Assembly: GCF_051201015.1 (NCBI RefSeq)
Contig: NZ_JBPEHI010000007.1
DNA from: Petrimonas sulfuriphila
Lineage (GTDB): Bacteria > Bacteroidota > Bacteroidia > Bacteroidales > Dysgonomonadaceae
Length of the DNA: 64,000 nucleotides
Strand: one strand, 5' to 3'
Part shown: positions 24,934-34,067 of the stretch, one piece after another
How the letters are laid out: every line of letters begins with the position of its first letter
Numbering within the stretch: position 1 is the first letter of the stretch
The notes under the pieces: generated by a model
The model's input: only the letters and a program-made list of their open reading frames with translations
Database searches by the model: none
Told to the model about the DNA's origin: nothing
Program-made: the position numbers and the translations under genes

Positions 24934-27477
24934 TTATCCGCACTTCGAAGCTCCGCAGTTGCGGCATTTGAGGCATCCCTCTTCAAAGACCAGCGATTCG
25001 AAGCCGCATACGGGGCATTTCTGGCCTTTCGCTTCGGTTTCGTTAGGTAGATAGCGCTTCAACGCCCGTTCAACGCCGTTCTTCCACGTGTTGATGGTTT
25101 CGCTGTCCAATTCCAATCCCGATACCAGCTTAATCACCTGATCGATAGGCATGCCGTAACGCAACACTCCCGAAATCAGTTTCGCGTAGTTCCAGAACTC
25201 CGGATTAAACTTCCCGTCCAACCCTTCAATAGTCACCTTGTACCCCCTCCTGTTCTGGAACTGGAAGTCGTAATGTTTGCGACCGTCGTTATCGTATGCT
25301 TTGATGATCTTCCCGGAGGTAACGTTTTTAGGCACCATGATACCATCGTCCTCATCGTTGATACCCGTAAAGATCTCGTAAGGCCTTCCGTTGAGCAACC
25401 CGATAAAAGCAATCCACTTCTCTTTGTTGTTCTGGAATTTAATCACATCGGCATCCAGTTCGGTAGGACGGGAAGTGACTACCTGCGGCAGTTCGTAACA
25501 ATCCGCACTTGTCTTTTCTTCCTCCTTGTTGTCGTTTGTAATAAGCACACCCGAGCGTGATCCGTCGCGATACACCGTACAACCCTTACACCCGCTTCTC
25601 CAGGCTTCCATATAAAGCTCACCCACGAGTTCTTCGGTCACATCACCGGGTAGGTTGATGGTTACGCTGATGCTGTGGTCCACCCATTTTTGCACGCGCC
25701 CCTGCATACGCACCTTCATGAGCCAGTCCACGTCATTGGAAGTAGCTTTGTAGTATGGCGATTTTGCCACCAGCTCGTCAATCTCTTCGTTCGAATACTT
25801 TTTTGCGGTAGGATAACCGTTTGCTTCCATCCAGTTCACAAATTTGTGGTGGAAGACCACGTATTCCTCCCACGAATCTCCGTTTTCATCCACAAAATCG
25901 ATTTTCACGTCCTTATCGCTCGGATTGACCTTGCGGCGACGCTTGTAAACCGGCATAAAAACGGGTTCTATTCCCGATGTGGTCTGCGACATCAAACTGG
26001 TTGTCCCCGTAGGAGCAATGGTCAGGCAGGCAATGTTTCGACGGCCATGCTTCACCATGTCCTTGTAAAGCTGGGGGTCTTCTTTCTTAAGCCTGTTCAC
26101 AAACGGGTTGTTCTTCTCCCTTTCGGTATCATATATTTCAAATGCTCCGCGTTCTTTCGCCATCTCCACCGAGGAAGCATAAGCGTTGAGCGCCACCATC
26201 TTGTGCACCCTCTCCGAGAAATCGTTTCCTTCTTCCGAACCGTAGCGGACCCCCAAAGCGGCGAGCATATCGCCTTCGGCAGTTATGCCTACCCCTGTGC
26301 GACGGCCTTCGAGTGTTTTCCGGCGGATTTTCTCCCACAAGTTACGTTCCGATGATTTCACCTCTTCCGATTCGGGATCGCTGTTGATCTTGTCGAGGAT
26401 CTTATCAATCTTTTCCGACTCCAGATCAATAATATCGTCCATGATGCGCTGAGCCAGACGAACGTGTTTTCCGAAAAGCTCAAAATCGAAATAAGCGTTT
26501 TCCTTGAACGGGTTCATCACGTAAGAGTAGAGGTTAATTGCCAGCAGGCGGCAGCTGTCGTAAGGGCACAACGGAATTTCACCGCAAGGATTGGTTGAAA
26601 CCGTCTGGAAACCCAGGTCGGCATAACAATCGGGAACCGATTCACGGATAATCGTGTCCCAGAACAACACTCCCGGCTCGGCCGAACGCCATGCATTATG
26701 CACAATTTTTTCCCAAAGCTCCTGCGCGTTTATCGTTTTTTCGTATTTCGGCGTGTCCGAATCAATGGGATACTTTTGAACGTACGGTTTTCCTTCGGAT
26801 GCAGCCTTCATGAAATCATCATCGATTTTCACCGAAATATTGGCTCCGGTAACTTTTCCCTGCTCCAGTTTGGCGTCGATAAAATCCTCGGCATCCGGAT
26901 GTTTGATGGAAACGCTCAGCATCAGCGCGCCCCGGCGTCCGTCCTGCGCCACTTCGCGCGTGGAGTTGGAGTATCGTTCCATGAACGGAACCAGCCCCGT
27001 AGACGTGAGTGCGGAATTCTTAACGGGCGATCCCTTGGGACGGATGTGCGACAGGTCGTGCCCCACTCCGCCACGACGCTTCATCAGCTGCACCTGTTCT
27101 TCATCGATACGGATGATCGCCCCGTAAGAGTCGGCGCTGCCACCCATCCCGATCACAAAACAGTTGGACAACGATGCTACCTGAAAATCGTTTCCGATCC
27201 CCGTCATCGGGCTTCCCTGCGGAATGATGTATTTAAACTGGTCAAACAAATCGAACAATTCTTTTTCGCTCAACGGATTGGCGTATTTTTTCTCTATTCT
27301 TCCCACTTCGTTTGCCAGCCTCCAATGCATATCTTCAGGCGTCTTCTCGTAGATATTGCCTTCACTGTCCTTCAAAGCGTACTTGCTGACCCAAACCTTT
27401 GCAGCCAGTTCATCGCCTCTAAAATACTCCAACGATGCGTTGTAAGCCTCGTCGAAAGTATAAATTTCTTTTTTCAT
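24934..27477 (-). CDS. nrdJ: Adenosylcobalamin-dependent (class II) ribonucleoside-diphosphate reductase
   Basis: 847 residues from the ATG at 27477. It has the class I/II barrel motifs LSNCFVIG, NPCGEIPLCPYDSCRLL and the ATP-cone-free core with IAPTGTTSLMSQTTSGIEPVF; a C-terminal zinc-ribbon-like tail CPVCGF...CLKCRNCGASKCG carries the redox cysteines. Class II enzymes use B12 to make the thiyl radical and work with or without oxygen, reducing NDPs to dNDPs. No small subunit gene is near. The upstream region has a full Bacteroides promoter, direct repeats and a leader hairpin, but no B12-riboswitch box. Confidence 0.95.
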   Translation of the reverse strand: MKKEIYTFDEAYNASLEYFRGDELAAKVWVSKYALKDSEGNIYEKTPEDMHWRLANEVGRIEKKYANPLSEKELFDLFDQFKYIIPQGSPMTGIGNDFQVASLSNCFVIGMGGSADSYGAIIRIDEEQVQLMKRRGGVGHDLSHIRPKGSPVKNSALTSTGLVPFMERYSNSTREVAQDGRRGALMLSVSIKHPDAEDFIDAKLEQGKVTGANISVKIDDDFMKAASEGKPYVQKYPIDSDTPKYEKTINAQELWEKIVHNAWRSAEPGVLFWDTIIRESVPDCYADLGFQTVSTNPCGEIPLCPYDSCRLLAINLYSYVMNPFKENAYFDFELFGKHVRLAQRIMDDIIDLESEKIDKILDKINSDPESEEVKSSERNLWEKIRRKTLEGRRTGVGITAEGDMLAALGVRYGSEEGNDFSERVHKMVALNAYASSVEMAKERGAFEIYDTEREKNNPFVNRLKKEDPQLYKDMVKHGRRNIACLTIAPTGTTSLMSQTTSGIEPVFMPVYKRRRKVNPSDKDVKIDFVDENGDSWEEYVVFHHKFVNWMEANGYPTAKKYSNEEIDELVAKSPYYKATSNDVDWLMKVRMQGRVQKWVDHSISVTINLPGDVTEELVGELYMEAWRSGCKGCTVYRDGSRSGVLITNDNKEEEKTSADCYELPQVVTSRPTELDADVIKFQNNKEKWIAFIGLLNGRPYEIFTGINDEDDGIMVPKNVTSGKIIKAYDNDGRKHYDFQFQNRRGYKVTIEGLDGKFNPEFWNYAKLISGVLRYGMPIDQVIKLVSGLELDSETINTWKNGVERALKRYLPNETEAKGQKCPVCGFESLVFEEGCLKCRNCGASKCG

Positions 27478-27513
27478 CAATTAATTTTTTTTTGACCGAT
27501 TAATTCAACTATT

Positions 27514-27560
27514 TCCCAAATAACAAAACACAACGTTTCCCACAGTATGGTTATTTGGGA
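27514..27560 (-). promoter_or_regulatory. Perfect inverted repeat in the nrdJ leader
   Basis: TCCCAAATAAC (27514-27524) and GTTATTTGGGA (27550-27560) are perfectly complementary over 11 bp with a 25-nt spacer. It lies inside the predicted ~105-nt 5' untranslated region, ending 37 bp before the start codon, so it may act as an RNA hairpin or as an operator. Confidence 0.55.
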
Positions 27561-27591
27561 TTACAAGTTTAAGAAATGTTTCAAAGTTAAC

Positions 27592-27621
27592 AAAACGAAT
27601 CAATAAAAAGTTTTCAACAAA
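27592..27621 (-). promoter_or_regulatory. Bacteroides-type promoter of nrdJ
   Basis: On the minus strand TTTG (complement of 27618-27621), an 18-nt spacer and TAACTTTG (complement of 27592-27599) match the consensus. Transcription would start near 27587. Confidence 0.65.
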
Positions 27622-27698
27622 GTGTAAAGTTTTCCAAATAAATTTTTAGTCATCTTATTTAAAGCATTTTAAGTTTTCAAGAAGCAAGAAAAGTTTTC
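27608..27698 (+). repeat. Four AAGTTTTC direct repeats around the nrdJ promoter
   Basis: Copies at 27608-27615, 27627-27634, 27671-27678 and 27691-27698. The steps are 19, 44 and 20 bp, so they fall into two pairs about two helical turns apart. The first pair overlaps and flanks the -33 element. The rest of the 27478-27867 gap is AT-rich and shows no gene. Confidence 0.5.
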
Positions 27699-27784
27699 TA
27701 TTTTGTTCAACTCATAAGTTAATCAATCGTTTACATTAATAATTTTTCAGAGTTCAACTTTCCGTCCAAACTTAAACTAAAAAA

Positions 27785-27813
27785 ACACCCAGCGGCTGTA
27801 AATCGCTGAGTGT
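27785..27813 (-). terminator. Intrinsic terminator of the serpin gene
   Basis: On the minus strand ACACTCAGCG pairs with CGCTGGGTGT (10 pairs, one G-U) and a T7 run follows. It lies 55 bp after the serpin stop. Confidence 0.85.
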
Positions 27814-27867
27814 TTTGACAATTGAATAAAAAATTATTGAAATATGAATAAATCGGATACCGGTTTA

Positions 27868-29124
27868 TTAAATATCTTTCACCGCTCCCATAAACAAAAC
27901 GGCACCGGTAGAGTTTTCCTGGATAAGATAAATAAAAGGTTTGTCTGCATTGAAAACTACTTTTTGCGGAATTGCGGGCATGGAGGTTAGTTCCATACCT
28001 ACGGTCGTAACAGCAGCAGCTTCCGTTCCTTGCTCGTCTGTGCTGATGTAGGTATCTTGTTTTACAAAAGCAATCCGGGCCGGAAAAGCCGACATCCGGC
28101 TAAAATCGGCAGCATCGCGAAAAGCCAATCCCATCCCCATATTTGTAAGAACTTCGTTCAGTTTCTTGCTGTATTTGGTTTTGAATTTCGGAAGATATAA
28201 TTCCACTTCGTATTCATGCAATGCAGCTCTTATTTCTCCCCAGTACTCCTTGTTTTGCAACGCAGACACCACATCGGCCTGTTTTTTATTGCTTTTAGGC
28301 AACAGAACCAACATGCTGAACGCCTGATTTCCGTAAGGCAACTGGATCACCTGCATGGTTTCATCTTCGGTGTAATTGAATTTTGTGGTTTGACACATCA
28401 TGTCTACCGTTTGTTTTGTACCGTTTTCGGTTGTGAACGGTTTCTTCGATGTGTTTTTTGCATCAAATTTTGTTGTCCAGCTTCCTTTGAAGTAAATCGC
28501 ATTCAACAGGTACATCAAGTCATAGGCATTGGTTTTATCAATGACCTCTTTAATCAGGTTATTGGTATTGTCCGCTGCCCATTGGTTAATGATATCTTTC
28601 GTTACCGGAAGTGAAAAATCCACCGGCTGCACCGTTGCGTCGTAATAATCGGTATTGGTTTTGATAAAACCGGGCTGGATGGTTACGAATTTATTTGTAA
28701 AAATGGCATTGGCAATTGATAATTGAGTTGATGGATCGGTTTTCAGTAACGCCTCTTTCAACTTTTTGTAGTAACCGTTGATGTCGTTGTCGGAATAACT
28801 TTCCATTTTCAGCGTTTTCTGCATCGTCGTTTTGGTTTCTCCCGCAGCACCGTTCCACGTCATTGCCAAAGCCATGCTCAAGCTAAAAGGCGAGACCATA
28901 AAACTTTGGTCTTCCTCTTTAGCCTCCTCGTCGAAAACGTTGGAAAAAAATTCGAAAGCAAACTGTTGATCAGTTTTAACCTGCTGAGCTTCCTCGGATC
29001 GAAGTTCAATTTTCACCGGGGCCGGAAGATTTTTCGTGACTGTTTCAACACCTGATTTTTCACAACCGGCAAAAAAGACGATGGGAAAAAGTAACGAAGC
29101 ACTAACATTTTTCATTGAGTCCAT
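27868..29124 (-). CDS. Serpin family protease inhibitor, lipoprotein
   Basis: I start at MDSMKNVSAS (29124; MKN at 29115 is equally good), because a short hydrophobic stretch then leads to a lipobox FAGC. About 418 residues remain, the normal serpin length. Family marks are MTWNGAAGETKTTM, NAIYFKGSW and the C-terminal FNADKPFIYLIQ. The reactive centre loop hinge reads EQGTEAAAVTT, rich in small residues, as in inhibitory serpins that insert the loop. By the usual P15-P1 count the scissile bond falls near Thr-Ser in GMELTSM, suggesting elastase- or papain-like targets (inference). It is probably anchored outside to inhibit host or competitor proteases. Confidence 0.93.
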   Translation of the reverse strand: MDSMKNVSASLLFPIVFFAGCEKSGVETVTKNLPAPVKIELRSEEAQQVKTDQQFAFEFFSNVFDEEAKEEDQSFMVSPFSLSMALAMTWNGAAGETKTTMQKTLKMESYSDNDINGYYKKLKEALLKTDPSTQLSIANAIFTNKFVTIQPGFIKTNTDYYDATVQPVDFSLPVTKDIINQWAADNTNNLIKEVIDKTNAYDLMYLLNAIYFKGSWTTKFDAKNTSKKPFTTENGTKQTVDMMCQTTKFNYTEDETMQVIQLPYGNQAFSMLVLLPKSNKKQADVVSALQNKEYWGEIRAALHEYEVELYLPKFKTKYSKKLNEVLTNMGMGLAFRDAADFSRMSAFPARIAFVKQDTYISTDEQGTEAAAVTTVGMELTSMPAIPQKVVFNADKPFIYLIQENSTGAVLFMGAVKDI

Positions 29125-29270
29125 ATCCTTAAAATTTACAGGGTTTATTTTTAGATGGGATTTCGAATAAAAAGCTGCATGCGACATTGTTAAAAATACA
29201 TAAAACAAAAGATTCCTTCTTTTTCAAAGGATGTTGTTACAAAATCCACCCGAAAAACAAATAAATTAAT

Positions 29271-29278
29271 TACTTTTG
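29271..29278 (+). promoter_or_regulatory. Candidate -7 element of the speA promoter
   Basis: TACTTTTG matches TAnnTTTG 36 bp before the speA start. No TTTG box is found at the -33 distance. Confidence 0.4.
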
Positions 29279-29314
29279 CAGATTAAATTTATCCACTTTT
29301 TTAATTGACTGATA

Positions 29315-31219
29315 ATGAGAAAATGGCGCATTGAGGATTCGGAGGAACTGTACAACATAGACGGTTGGGGAAACGGATACTTCTCTATAAACGAAAAGGG
29401 AAACGTACAAGTTTCGCCCCGTAAGAAACCAGGCGGATCCGTTGATTTGAACGAGTTGATGCGTGAGCTTTATCTCCGCGATGTTTCTGCTCCGGTTCTG
29501 GTAAGGTTCCCCCAAATTCTGGACAACCGGATCGAAAAAATATCGACCTGTTTTGAAATTGCAGCCAAGGAGTACGGTTACGCATCTCAAAATTACATTG
29601 TCTATCCCATTAAAGTCAATCAGATGCGCCAGGTAGTAGAGGAGATCGTGACTTACGGAAAACGATTCAACATCGGCCTTGAGGCAGGATCCAAACCCGA
29701 ACTACACGCTGTTCTGGCCATTAACACTAGCGAGGATTCCATCATTATTTGCAACGGCTATAAAGACGAAAGTTATATAGAACTGGCTTTGCTGGCGAAA
29801 AAAATGGGAAAAGAAGTTTTCATCGTGATTGAAAAACTGAATGAACTTGAACTGACCATCGAAATTGCCAAGCGGCTGAAAGTGAAGCCAAATATCGGTA
29901 TCCGCATTAAATTAGCCAGTTCGGGCAGCGGAAAATGGGAAGAATCGGGCGGTGACGGAAGTAAATTCGGGTTAAACTCCAGTGAATTGCTCGAGGCGCT
30001 CGACTTGCTTAAGAAACACAAAATGACCGACTGTTTCCGGTTGATTCATTTCCACATAGGCAGCCAGATTACAAAAATAAGGCGTGTGAAAACCGCTCTG
30101 CGTGAAGCATCTCAATTTTACGTCCAGCTTCATCTACTGGGATTCAACGTTGAATTTGTGGATATCGGCGGCGGACTGGGTGTGGATTACGACGGAACAC
30201 GTTCATCGTACAGTGAAAACAGCATCAACTACTCCATTCAGGAATATGTGAACGACTCGGTATTCTCGTTCGTGGATGCAGCAAACAAAAACGAAATCCC
30301 CCACCCCAAGATCATCACCGAGTCGGGACGTGCCCTTACGGCACACCATTCGGTACTTATCTTTGAAGTGCTGGAAACGGCAACGTTACCCGAATGGGGA
30401 GAGGAGGTGGAAATTCAGGAAAACGATCATGAACTGGTAAAAGAGCTGTACAAGATCTGGGACAACCTGTCCCAGACGCGTATGCTGGAAGCGTGGCACG
30501 ACGCGCAACAAATCAGGGAGGAGTCTCTCGACCTGTTCAGTCTGGGAATGCTTGAGCTAAAAACACGTGCTCAGGTGGAGCAGCTTTATTTTTCCATTAT
30601 CCGGGAAATTAACTTTACGATCAACCGTACAAAGCACGCCCCGGAAGAGTTGCGCCAGCTCTCTTCGCTGCTGCCCGACAAGTATTTCTGCAACTTCTCG
30701 TTGTTCCAATCCCTGCCCGACTCGTGGGCCATAGACCAGGTATTTCCCATTATCCCCATCCATCGGCTGGATGAGAAACCGGAAAGAACGGCCACACTTC
30801 AAGACATCACCTGCGATTCCGACGGCAAAATTGCCAGCTACACAGCCCAGGGCGGTTTTCATCAATCGTTCATCCCGGTCCATTCACTGAAGAAAAATGA
30901 ATCGTACTACATCGGGGTTTTCCTGGTGGGGGCTTACCAGGAAATCTTAGGCGACCTGCATAACCTTTTTGGAGACACCAACGTGGTACACGTTGCAACG
31001 ACGGACGATAATACAGGATATAAAATAGAGCAGGTAATTGATGGGGAGACGGTTGCCGAAGTATTGGAGTATGCGCAGTATAACGCCAAGAAGTTGGTTC
31101 GTACGGTTGAAACCTGGGTAATGAGCTCGGTGAAAAAAGGACAAATTTCGGTGGAAGAAGGAAAAGAGTTTCTGTCGAATTACCGTTCCGGACTGTATGG
31201 ATATACCTATCTGGAGTAA
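29315..31219 (+). CDS. speA: Biosynthetic arginine decarboxylase
   Basis: 634 residues, the usual length for SpeA. The PLP lysine lies in YPIKVNQMRQVVEEI near residue 104, the substrate-side motif HFHIGSQ near 245, and GGGLGVDYDGT near 288. The C-terminal domain carries the helical insert typical of SpeA. It converts arginine to agmatine and CO2, the first step of putrescine and spermidine synthesis; nspC lies 1.6 kb away on the other strand. A strong terminator follows the stop. Confidence 0.96.
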   Translation: MRKWRIEDSEELYNIDGWGNGYFSINEKGNVQVSPRKKPGGSVDLNELMRELYLRDVSAPVLVRFPQILDNRIEKISTCFEIAAKEYGYASQNYIVYPIKVNQMRQVVEEIVTYGKRFNIGLEAGSKPELHAVLAINTSEDSIIICNGYKDESYIELALLAKKMGKEVFIVIEKLNELELTIEIAKRLKVKPNIGIRIKLASSGSGKWEESGGDGSKFGLNSSELLEALDLLKKHKMTDCFRLIHFHIGSQITKIRRVKTALREASQFYVQLHLLGFNVEFVDIGGGLGVDYDGTRSSYSENSINYSIQEYVNDSVFSFVDAANKNEIPHPKIITESGRALTAHHSVLIFEVLETATLPEWGEEVEIQENDHELVKELYKIWDNLSQTRMLEAWHDAQQIREESLDLFSLGMLELKTRAQVEQLYFSIIREINFTINRTKHAPEELRQLSSLLPDKYFCNFSLFQSLPDSWAIDQVFPIIPIHRLDEKPERTATLQDITCDSDGKIASYTAQGGFHQSFIPVHSLKKNESYYIGVFLVGAYQEILGDLHNLFGDTNVVHVATTDDNTGYKIEQVIDGETVAEVLEYAQYNAKKLVRTVETWVMSSVKKGQISVEEGKEFLSNYRSGLYGYTYLE

Positions 31220-31236
31220 AATGAATAATCCCAATT

Positions 31237-31264
31237 AAAAAAGGCCGTTTTGCGGCCTTTTTTA
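31237..31264. terminator. Bidirectional intrinsic terminator between speA and a lipoprotein gene
   Basis: AAAAAAGGCCG and CGGCCTTTTTT form a perfect stem with a TTTTG loop, with A and T runs on both sides, so it can stop transcription from speA and from the convergent gene. Confidence 0.9.
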
Positions 31265-31280
31265 ATACCTTTAAATCGGT

Positions 31281-31793
31281 TTAGAACGAAAACTTTCCGT
31301 CGATTTTCATTGAAAACGTAACGGATGTTGTGATGTCATTTGTTGCCTTATATGATAAAACAACGGTAGAGATACCCTTATTGACAACCTCATCGAGCAC
31401 TTTTTGCAAGAAATTTAACTGAGGCAACTCTTTAAATGAGGCATTGGCCGTAATCGTCGGCAAGTCCAGGCTTGTCTTGGAATTACTTTTCAACGATAAC
31501 TTCACATTGGTTAACTCAACAACCTGACCCGAAGTAATTCCACTTACCGATATTACGGATGTTGTCTGTACCAATCCGCTCTCAACCCACTCCACGTATT
31601 TCGATAATGTTGAAAAATCACTTAATTTAAACGTTATTTCCGAGGAGGTTGTATTTCCGGCTGCAGCAATTATACTGGTTGACTTCGTGGCTGAAGCATT
31701 TTGCGAAACGGGTAAATCATCAGGTTTGCTGCTGCACGATGAAAATGCTACCATCAATGACAACACTACCCCTATCGATAAAATTTTTCTCAT
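31281..31793 (-). CDS. Hypothetical lipoprotein
   Basis: I start at MRKILSIGVV (31793) because it gives a clear signal peptide with lipobox FSSC (Cys20). The 170-residue product has a Ser/Thr/Ala-rich linker after the Cys and then about 130 residues predicted to be mostly beta strands (SEITFKLSDFSTL, VVELTNVKLSLKS, TTSVTFSMKIDGKFSF). I do not recognise a domain. The upstream neighbour nadD is 95 bp away on the same strand. Confidence 0.7.
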   Translation of the reverse strand: MRKILSIGVVLSLMVAFSSCSSKPDDLPVSQNASATKSTSIIAAAGNTTSSEITFKLSDFSTLSKYVEWVESGLVQTTSVISVSGITSGQVVELTNVKLSLKSNSKTSLDLPTITANASFKELPQLNFLQKVLDEVVNKGISTVVLSYKATNDITTSVTFSMKIDGKFSF

Positions 31794-31888
31794 ATGGTTC
31801 TGTTTTTGGGATGAATAATTCATGACAAAAATAACCAATAGGATGCAGGGTATCCTGGTTTTCTCCAGTTAAATGTGCTAAATGTGGA

Positions 31889-32476
31889 TTATTTGTACAA
31901 TTTGTTGGACAGGATGTAGTCGTAAACCCGGTTAGGCAAAAAAGCACGCACGTCCTTCCCCGCACGGATGCTTTCCCGGATAAATGTAGAGGAAATTTCC
32001 ACGACGGGCGCGTCCACCAACCGGACATTTTCTGTATGCAGGCCATTTATCAGAACATCTTCTCCCAAGCGCGGGTAGACCAGAATTTTAAATTCTTTTG
32101 CCAAGCGTTCATTGTCTTTCCACCGCGGAAACTTTACCCAGTTGTCGCTACCGATAAGAAGCGTAAATTCCAAACCGGGATTTTCGGCTTTCAGCTTTGT
32201 CAATGTTTCTATCGTGTAAGAGGGTTTCGGCATGTCGAATTCGATATCCGAAACAAGCAGGCGGTCAAAATCCTTAACCGCCAGCCTCGTCATCTCTAAC
32301 CGGATATTGTCCCCAAGCAGGCTCTCGGCCTCCTTTAACGGATTATGCGGCGTGACCAAAAACCAAACCTCATCGAGATAAGTGAATTCCAGCATATAGT
32401 TTGCCAGTATCAAATGCCCGATGTGAATCGGATTAAAGGAACCCGAAAAGATGCCGACTTGCTTTTTCCTCATCAA
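31889..32476 (-). CDS. nadD: Nicotinate-nucleotide adenylyltransferase
   Basis: 195 residues, the usual length. The nucleotidyltransferase motif GSFNPIHIGHLIL (HIGH) lies at residues 12-24 and the second motif ISSTFIRESIRAG near 155-167. NadD joins nicotinate mononucleotide and ATP to give deamido-NAD in the cytoplasm. The reading frame starts with two Met codons; either may be used. Confidence 0.95.
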   Translation of the reverse strand: MMRKKQVGIFSGSFNPIHIGHLILANYMLEFTYLDEVWFLVTPHNPLKEAESLLGDNIRLEMTRLAVKDFDRLLVSDIEFDMPKPSYTIETLTKLKAENPGLEFTLLIGSDNWVKFPRWKDNERLAKEFKILVYPRLGEDVLINGLHTENVRLVDAPVVEISSTFIRESIRAGKDVRAFLPNRVYDYILSNKLYK

Positions 32477-32500
32477 CTCTATACTTCAACCGCCTATAGG

Positions 32501-32746
32501 CTACGCTCGCTTAAACAGGGATATGACCCAAAGCAGGAGAATGGCTCCCACCAACGCGGTAATCAGGCTTCCTATCAATCCGTCACCCGTACCTATTCCC
32601 AACAGATCGAAAACCCAGCCACCGATAAGCGCACCCACAACGCCAACAACGATATTCATCAGCAGTCCGAAACCACCGCCACGCATAATATTCCCCGCGA
32701 GCCATCCGGCCACTGCTCCAATAATGATAAACCACAACCAACCCAT
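32501..32746 (-). CDS. GlsB/YeaQ/YmgE family small membrane protein
   Basis: 81 residues with three hydrophobic segments: MGWLWFIIIGAVAGWLAGNI, GLLMNIVVGVVGALIGGWVF and GSLITALVGAILLLWVI, each with glycine spacing typical of the transglycosylase-associated protein family. These small membrane proteins are often stress-induced; the molecular role is unknown. It lies 24 bp upstream of nadD on the same strand. Confidence 0.88.
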   Translation of the reverse strand: MGWLWFIIIGAVAGWLAGNIMRGGGFGLLMNIVVGVVGALIGGWVFDLLGIGTGDGLIGSLITALVGAILLLWVISLFKRA

Positions 32747-32829
32747 ACCATTTATTTTTTTAAAAGTTTACTTATCAACAGATAAACAGAGAAAGGCGTT
32801 GATTTGTTTTCATTTTTTCGGTAAATCAC

Positions 32830-33972
32830 CTAACTCATTCGGTTTTTATAGTCCTCGTAACCGAACTGCCTATACAGTTTGAACTCGCCGTCTTTTGTCC
32901 AAAGGCCGATAGAGGGATGCGAAACACCGTTGAACATGGTGGTTTTTACGGTGGTGTAGTGAATCATATCTTCAAAAACAACCTTATCGCCCACTTGCAA
33001 CGGAGCCTCAAAAGACCATTCGCCCATAAAGTCACCGCTCAAACAACTGTTGCCTCCCATCCGGTAAGTGGGCTTCCCGGCCACAGGATCGTGATACGCA
33101 CCACGGATCCGCGGTTTGTAGGGCATCTCTAAGCAGTCGGGCATATGACAGGAGAAAGAAACGTTAAGCATAGCGGTCAGGACACCTTCGTTTTCCACTA
33201 TATCGGCAACGTCGGCCACCAAGACTCCCGTCTGCCACGCAAACGCGCTGCCGGGCTCCATAATGATCTCCAGGTTGGGATATTTTTTCTTAAAATGGAT
33301 AAGCAACCCGATTAAATGTTCCACATCGTAATCTTCGTGTGTCATCAGATGGCCTCCGCCCAAGTTCAGCCACTCCACCTTTTTCAGAAAATGCCCAAAC
33401 TTCCGTTCTACAGCCTCCAATGTTTTTTCCAGGTCGTATGAATTATTTTCACACAAGTTGTGCAGGTGTAGCCCGGAAACTCCTTCCGGCAGGGTATCAC
33501 CCATATTTTTTGCCGTAACCCCCAACCGTGAACCCGGCATGCTGGGATTGTAGAGATCGGTCTCCACCACCGAAAATTCGGGATTGATGCGGATCCCGAA
33601 TTTAATTGCACCGGCAGAAGCAACTACCTGCGGGTAAAACCGATGAAACTGAGACAATGAGTTGAAAGTGATGTGACTGCTATATTTCAGAAACAGCGGA
33701 AAATCACAATCGGTATACGACGGTGCATAAGTATGCGCAGGACTGCCCATTTCCTCGAAGGCCAGCCGTGCTTCGGCTATCGAGCTTGCTGTGGAATGGC
33801 CAATGTATTCCCGTACAATGGGAAATGCTTTCCACATGGCAAACGCTTTAAATGCCAATATAATATTAACTCCTGCCCTCTCTTCTACCGATTTTATCCG
33901 TTGCAAATTTTTGCGAAGCAACCGTTCTTCCATTACATAACACGGGGAAGGAATTTTACTGAAGTCGATCAT
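32830..33972 (-). CDS. nspC: Carboxynorspermidine decarboxylase
   Basis: 380 residues. It belongs to the alanine racemase-fold PLP decarboxylases; the PLP lysine is in LAFKAFAMWKAFP near residue 42, with the motif NLGGGHLMTHEDYD near 202 and MGGNSCLSGDFMGEW near 305. NspC decarboxylates carboxynorspermidine or carboxyspermidine, the last step of the alternative spermidine route common in Bacteroidota. speA nearby makes the agmatine that feeds putrescine. The partner dehydrogenase is not in this window. Confidence 0.95.
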   Translation of the reverse strand: MIDFSKIPSPCYVMEERLLRKNLQRIKSVEERAGVNIILAFKAFAMWKAFPIVREYIGHSTASSIAEARLAFEEMGSPAHTYAPSYTDCDFPLFLKYSSHITFNSLSQFHRFYPQVVASAGAIKFGIRINPEFSVVETDLYNPSMPGSRLGVTAKNMGDTLPEGVSGLHLHNLCENNSYDLEKTLEAVERKFGHFLKKVEWLNLGGGHLMTHEDYDVEHLIGLLIHFKKKYPNLEIIMEPGSAFAWQTGVLVADVADIVENEGVLTAMLNVSFSCHMPDCLEMPYKPRIRGAYHDPVAGKPTYRMGGNSCLSGDFMGEWSFEAPLQVGDKVVFEDMIHYTTVKTTMFNGVSHPSIGLWTKDGEFKLYRQFGYEDYKNRMS

Positions 33973-34067
33973 ATTTTATTTTTTTCGTAACGCAAAGCTA
34001 CACAAAAAATCGATGAACAGGAGTCTGCATATAAAAAACAAACGATCAAAATTGAGATGGCAGCGGG

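Noticed and set aside
27481..27867. Cobalamin riboswitch upstream of the B12-dependent reductase
   Set aside because: Expected by function, but no B12-box sequence or typical length is present; the predicted leader is only about 105 nt.
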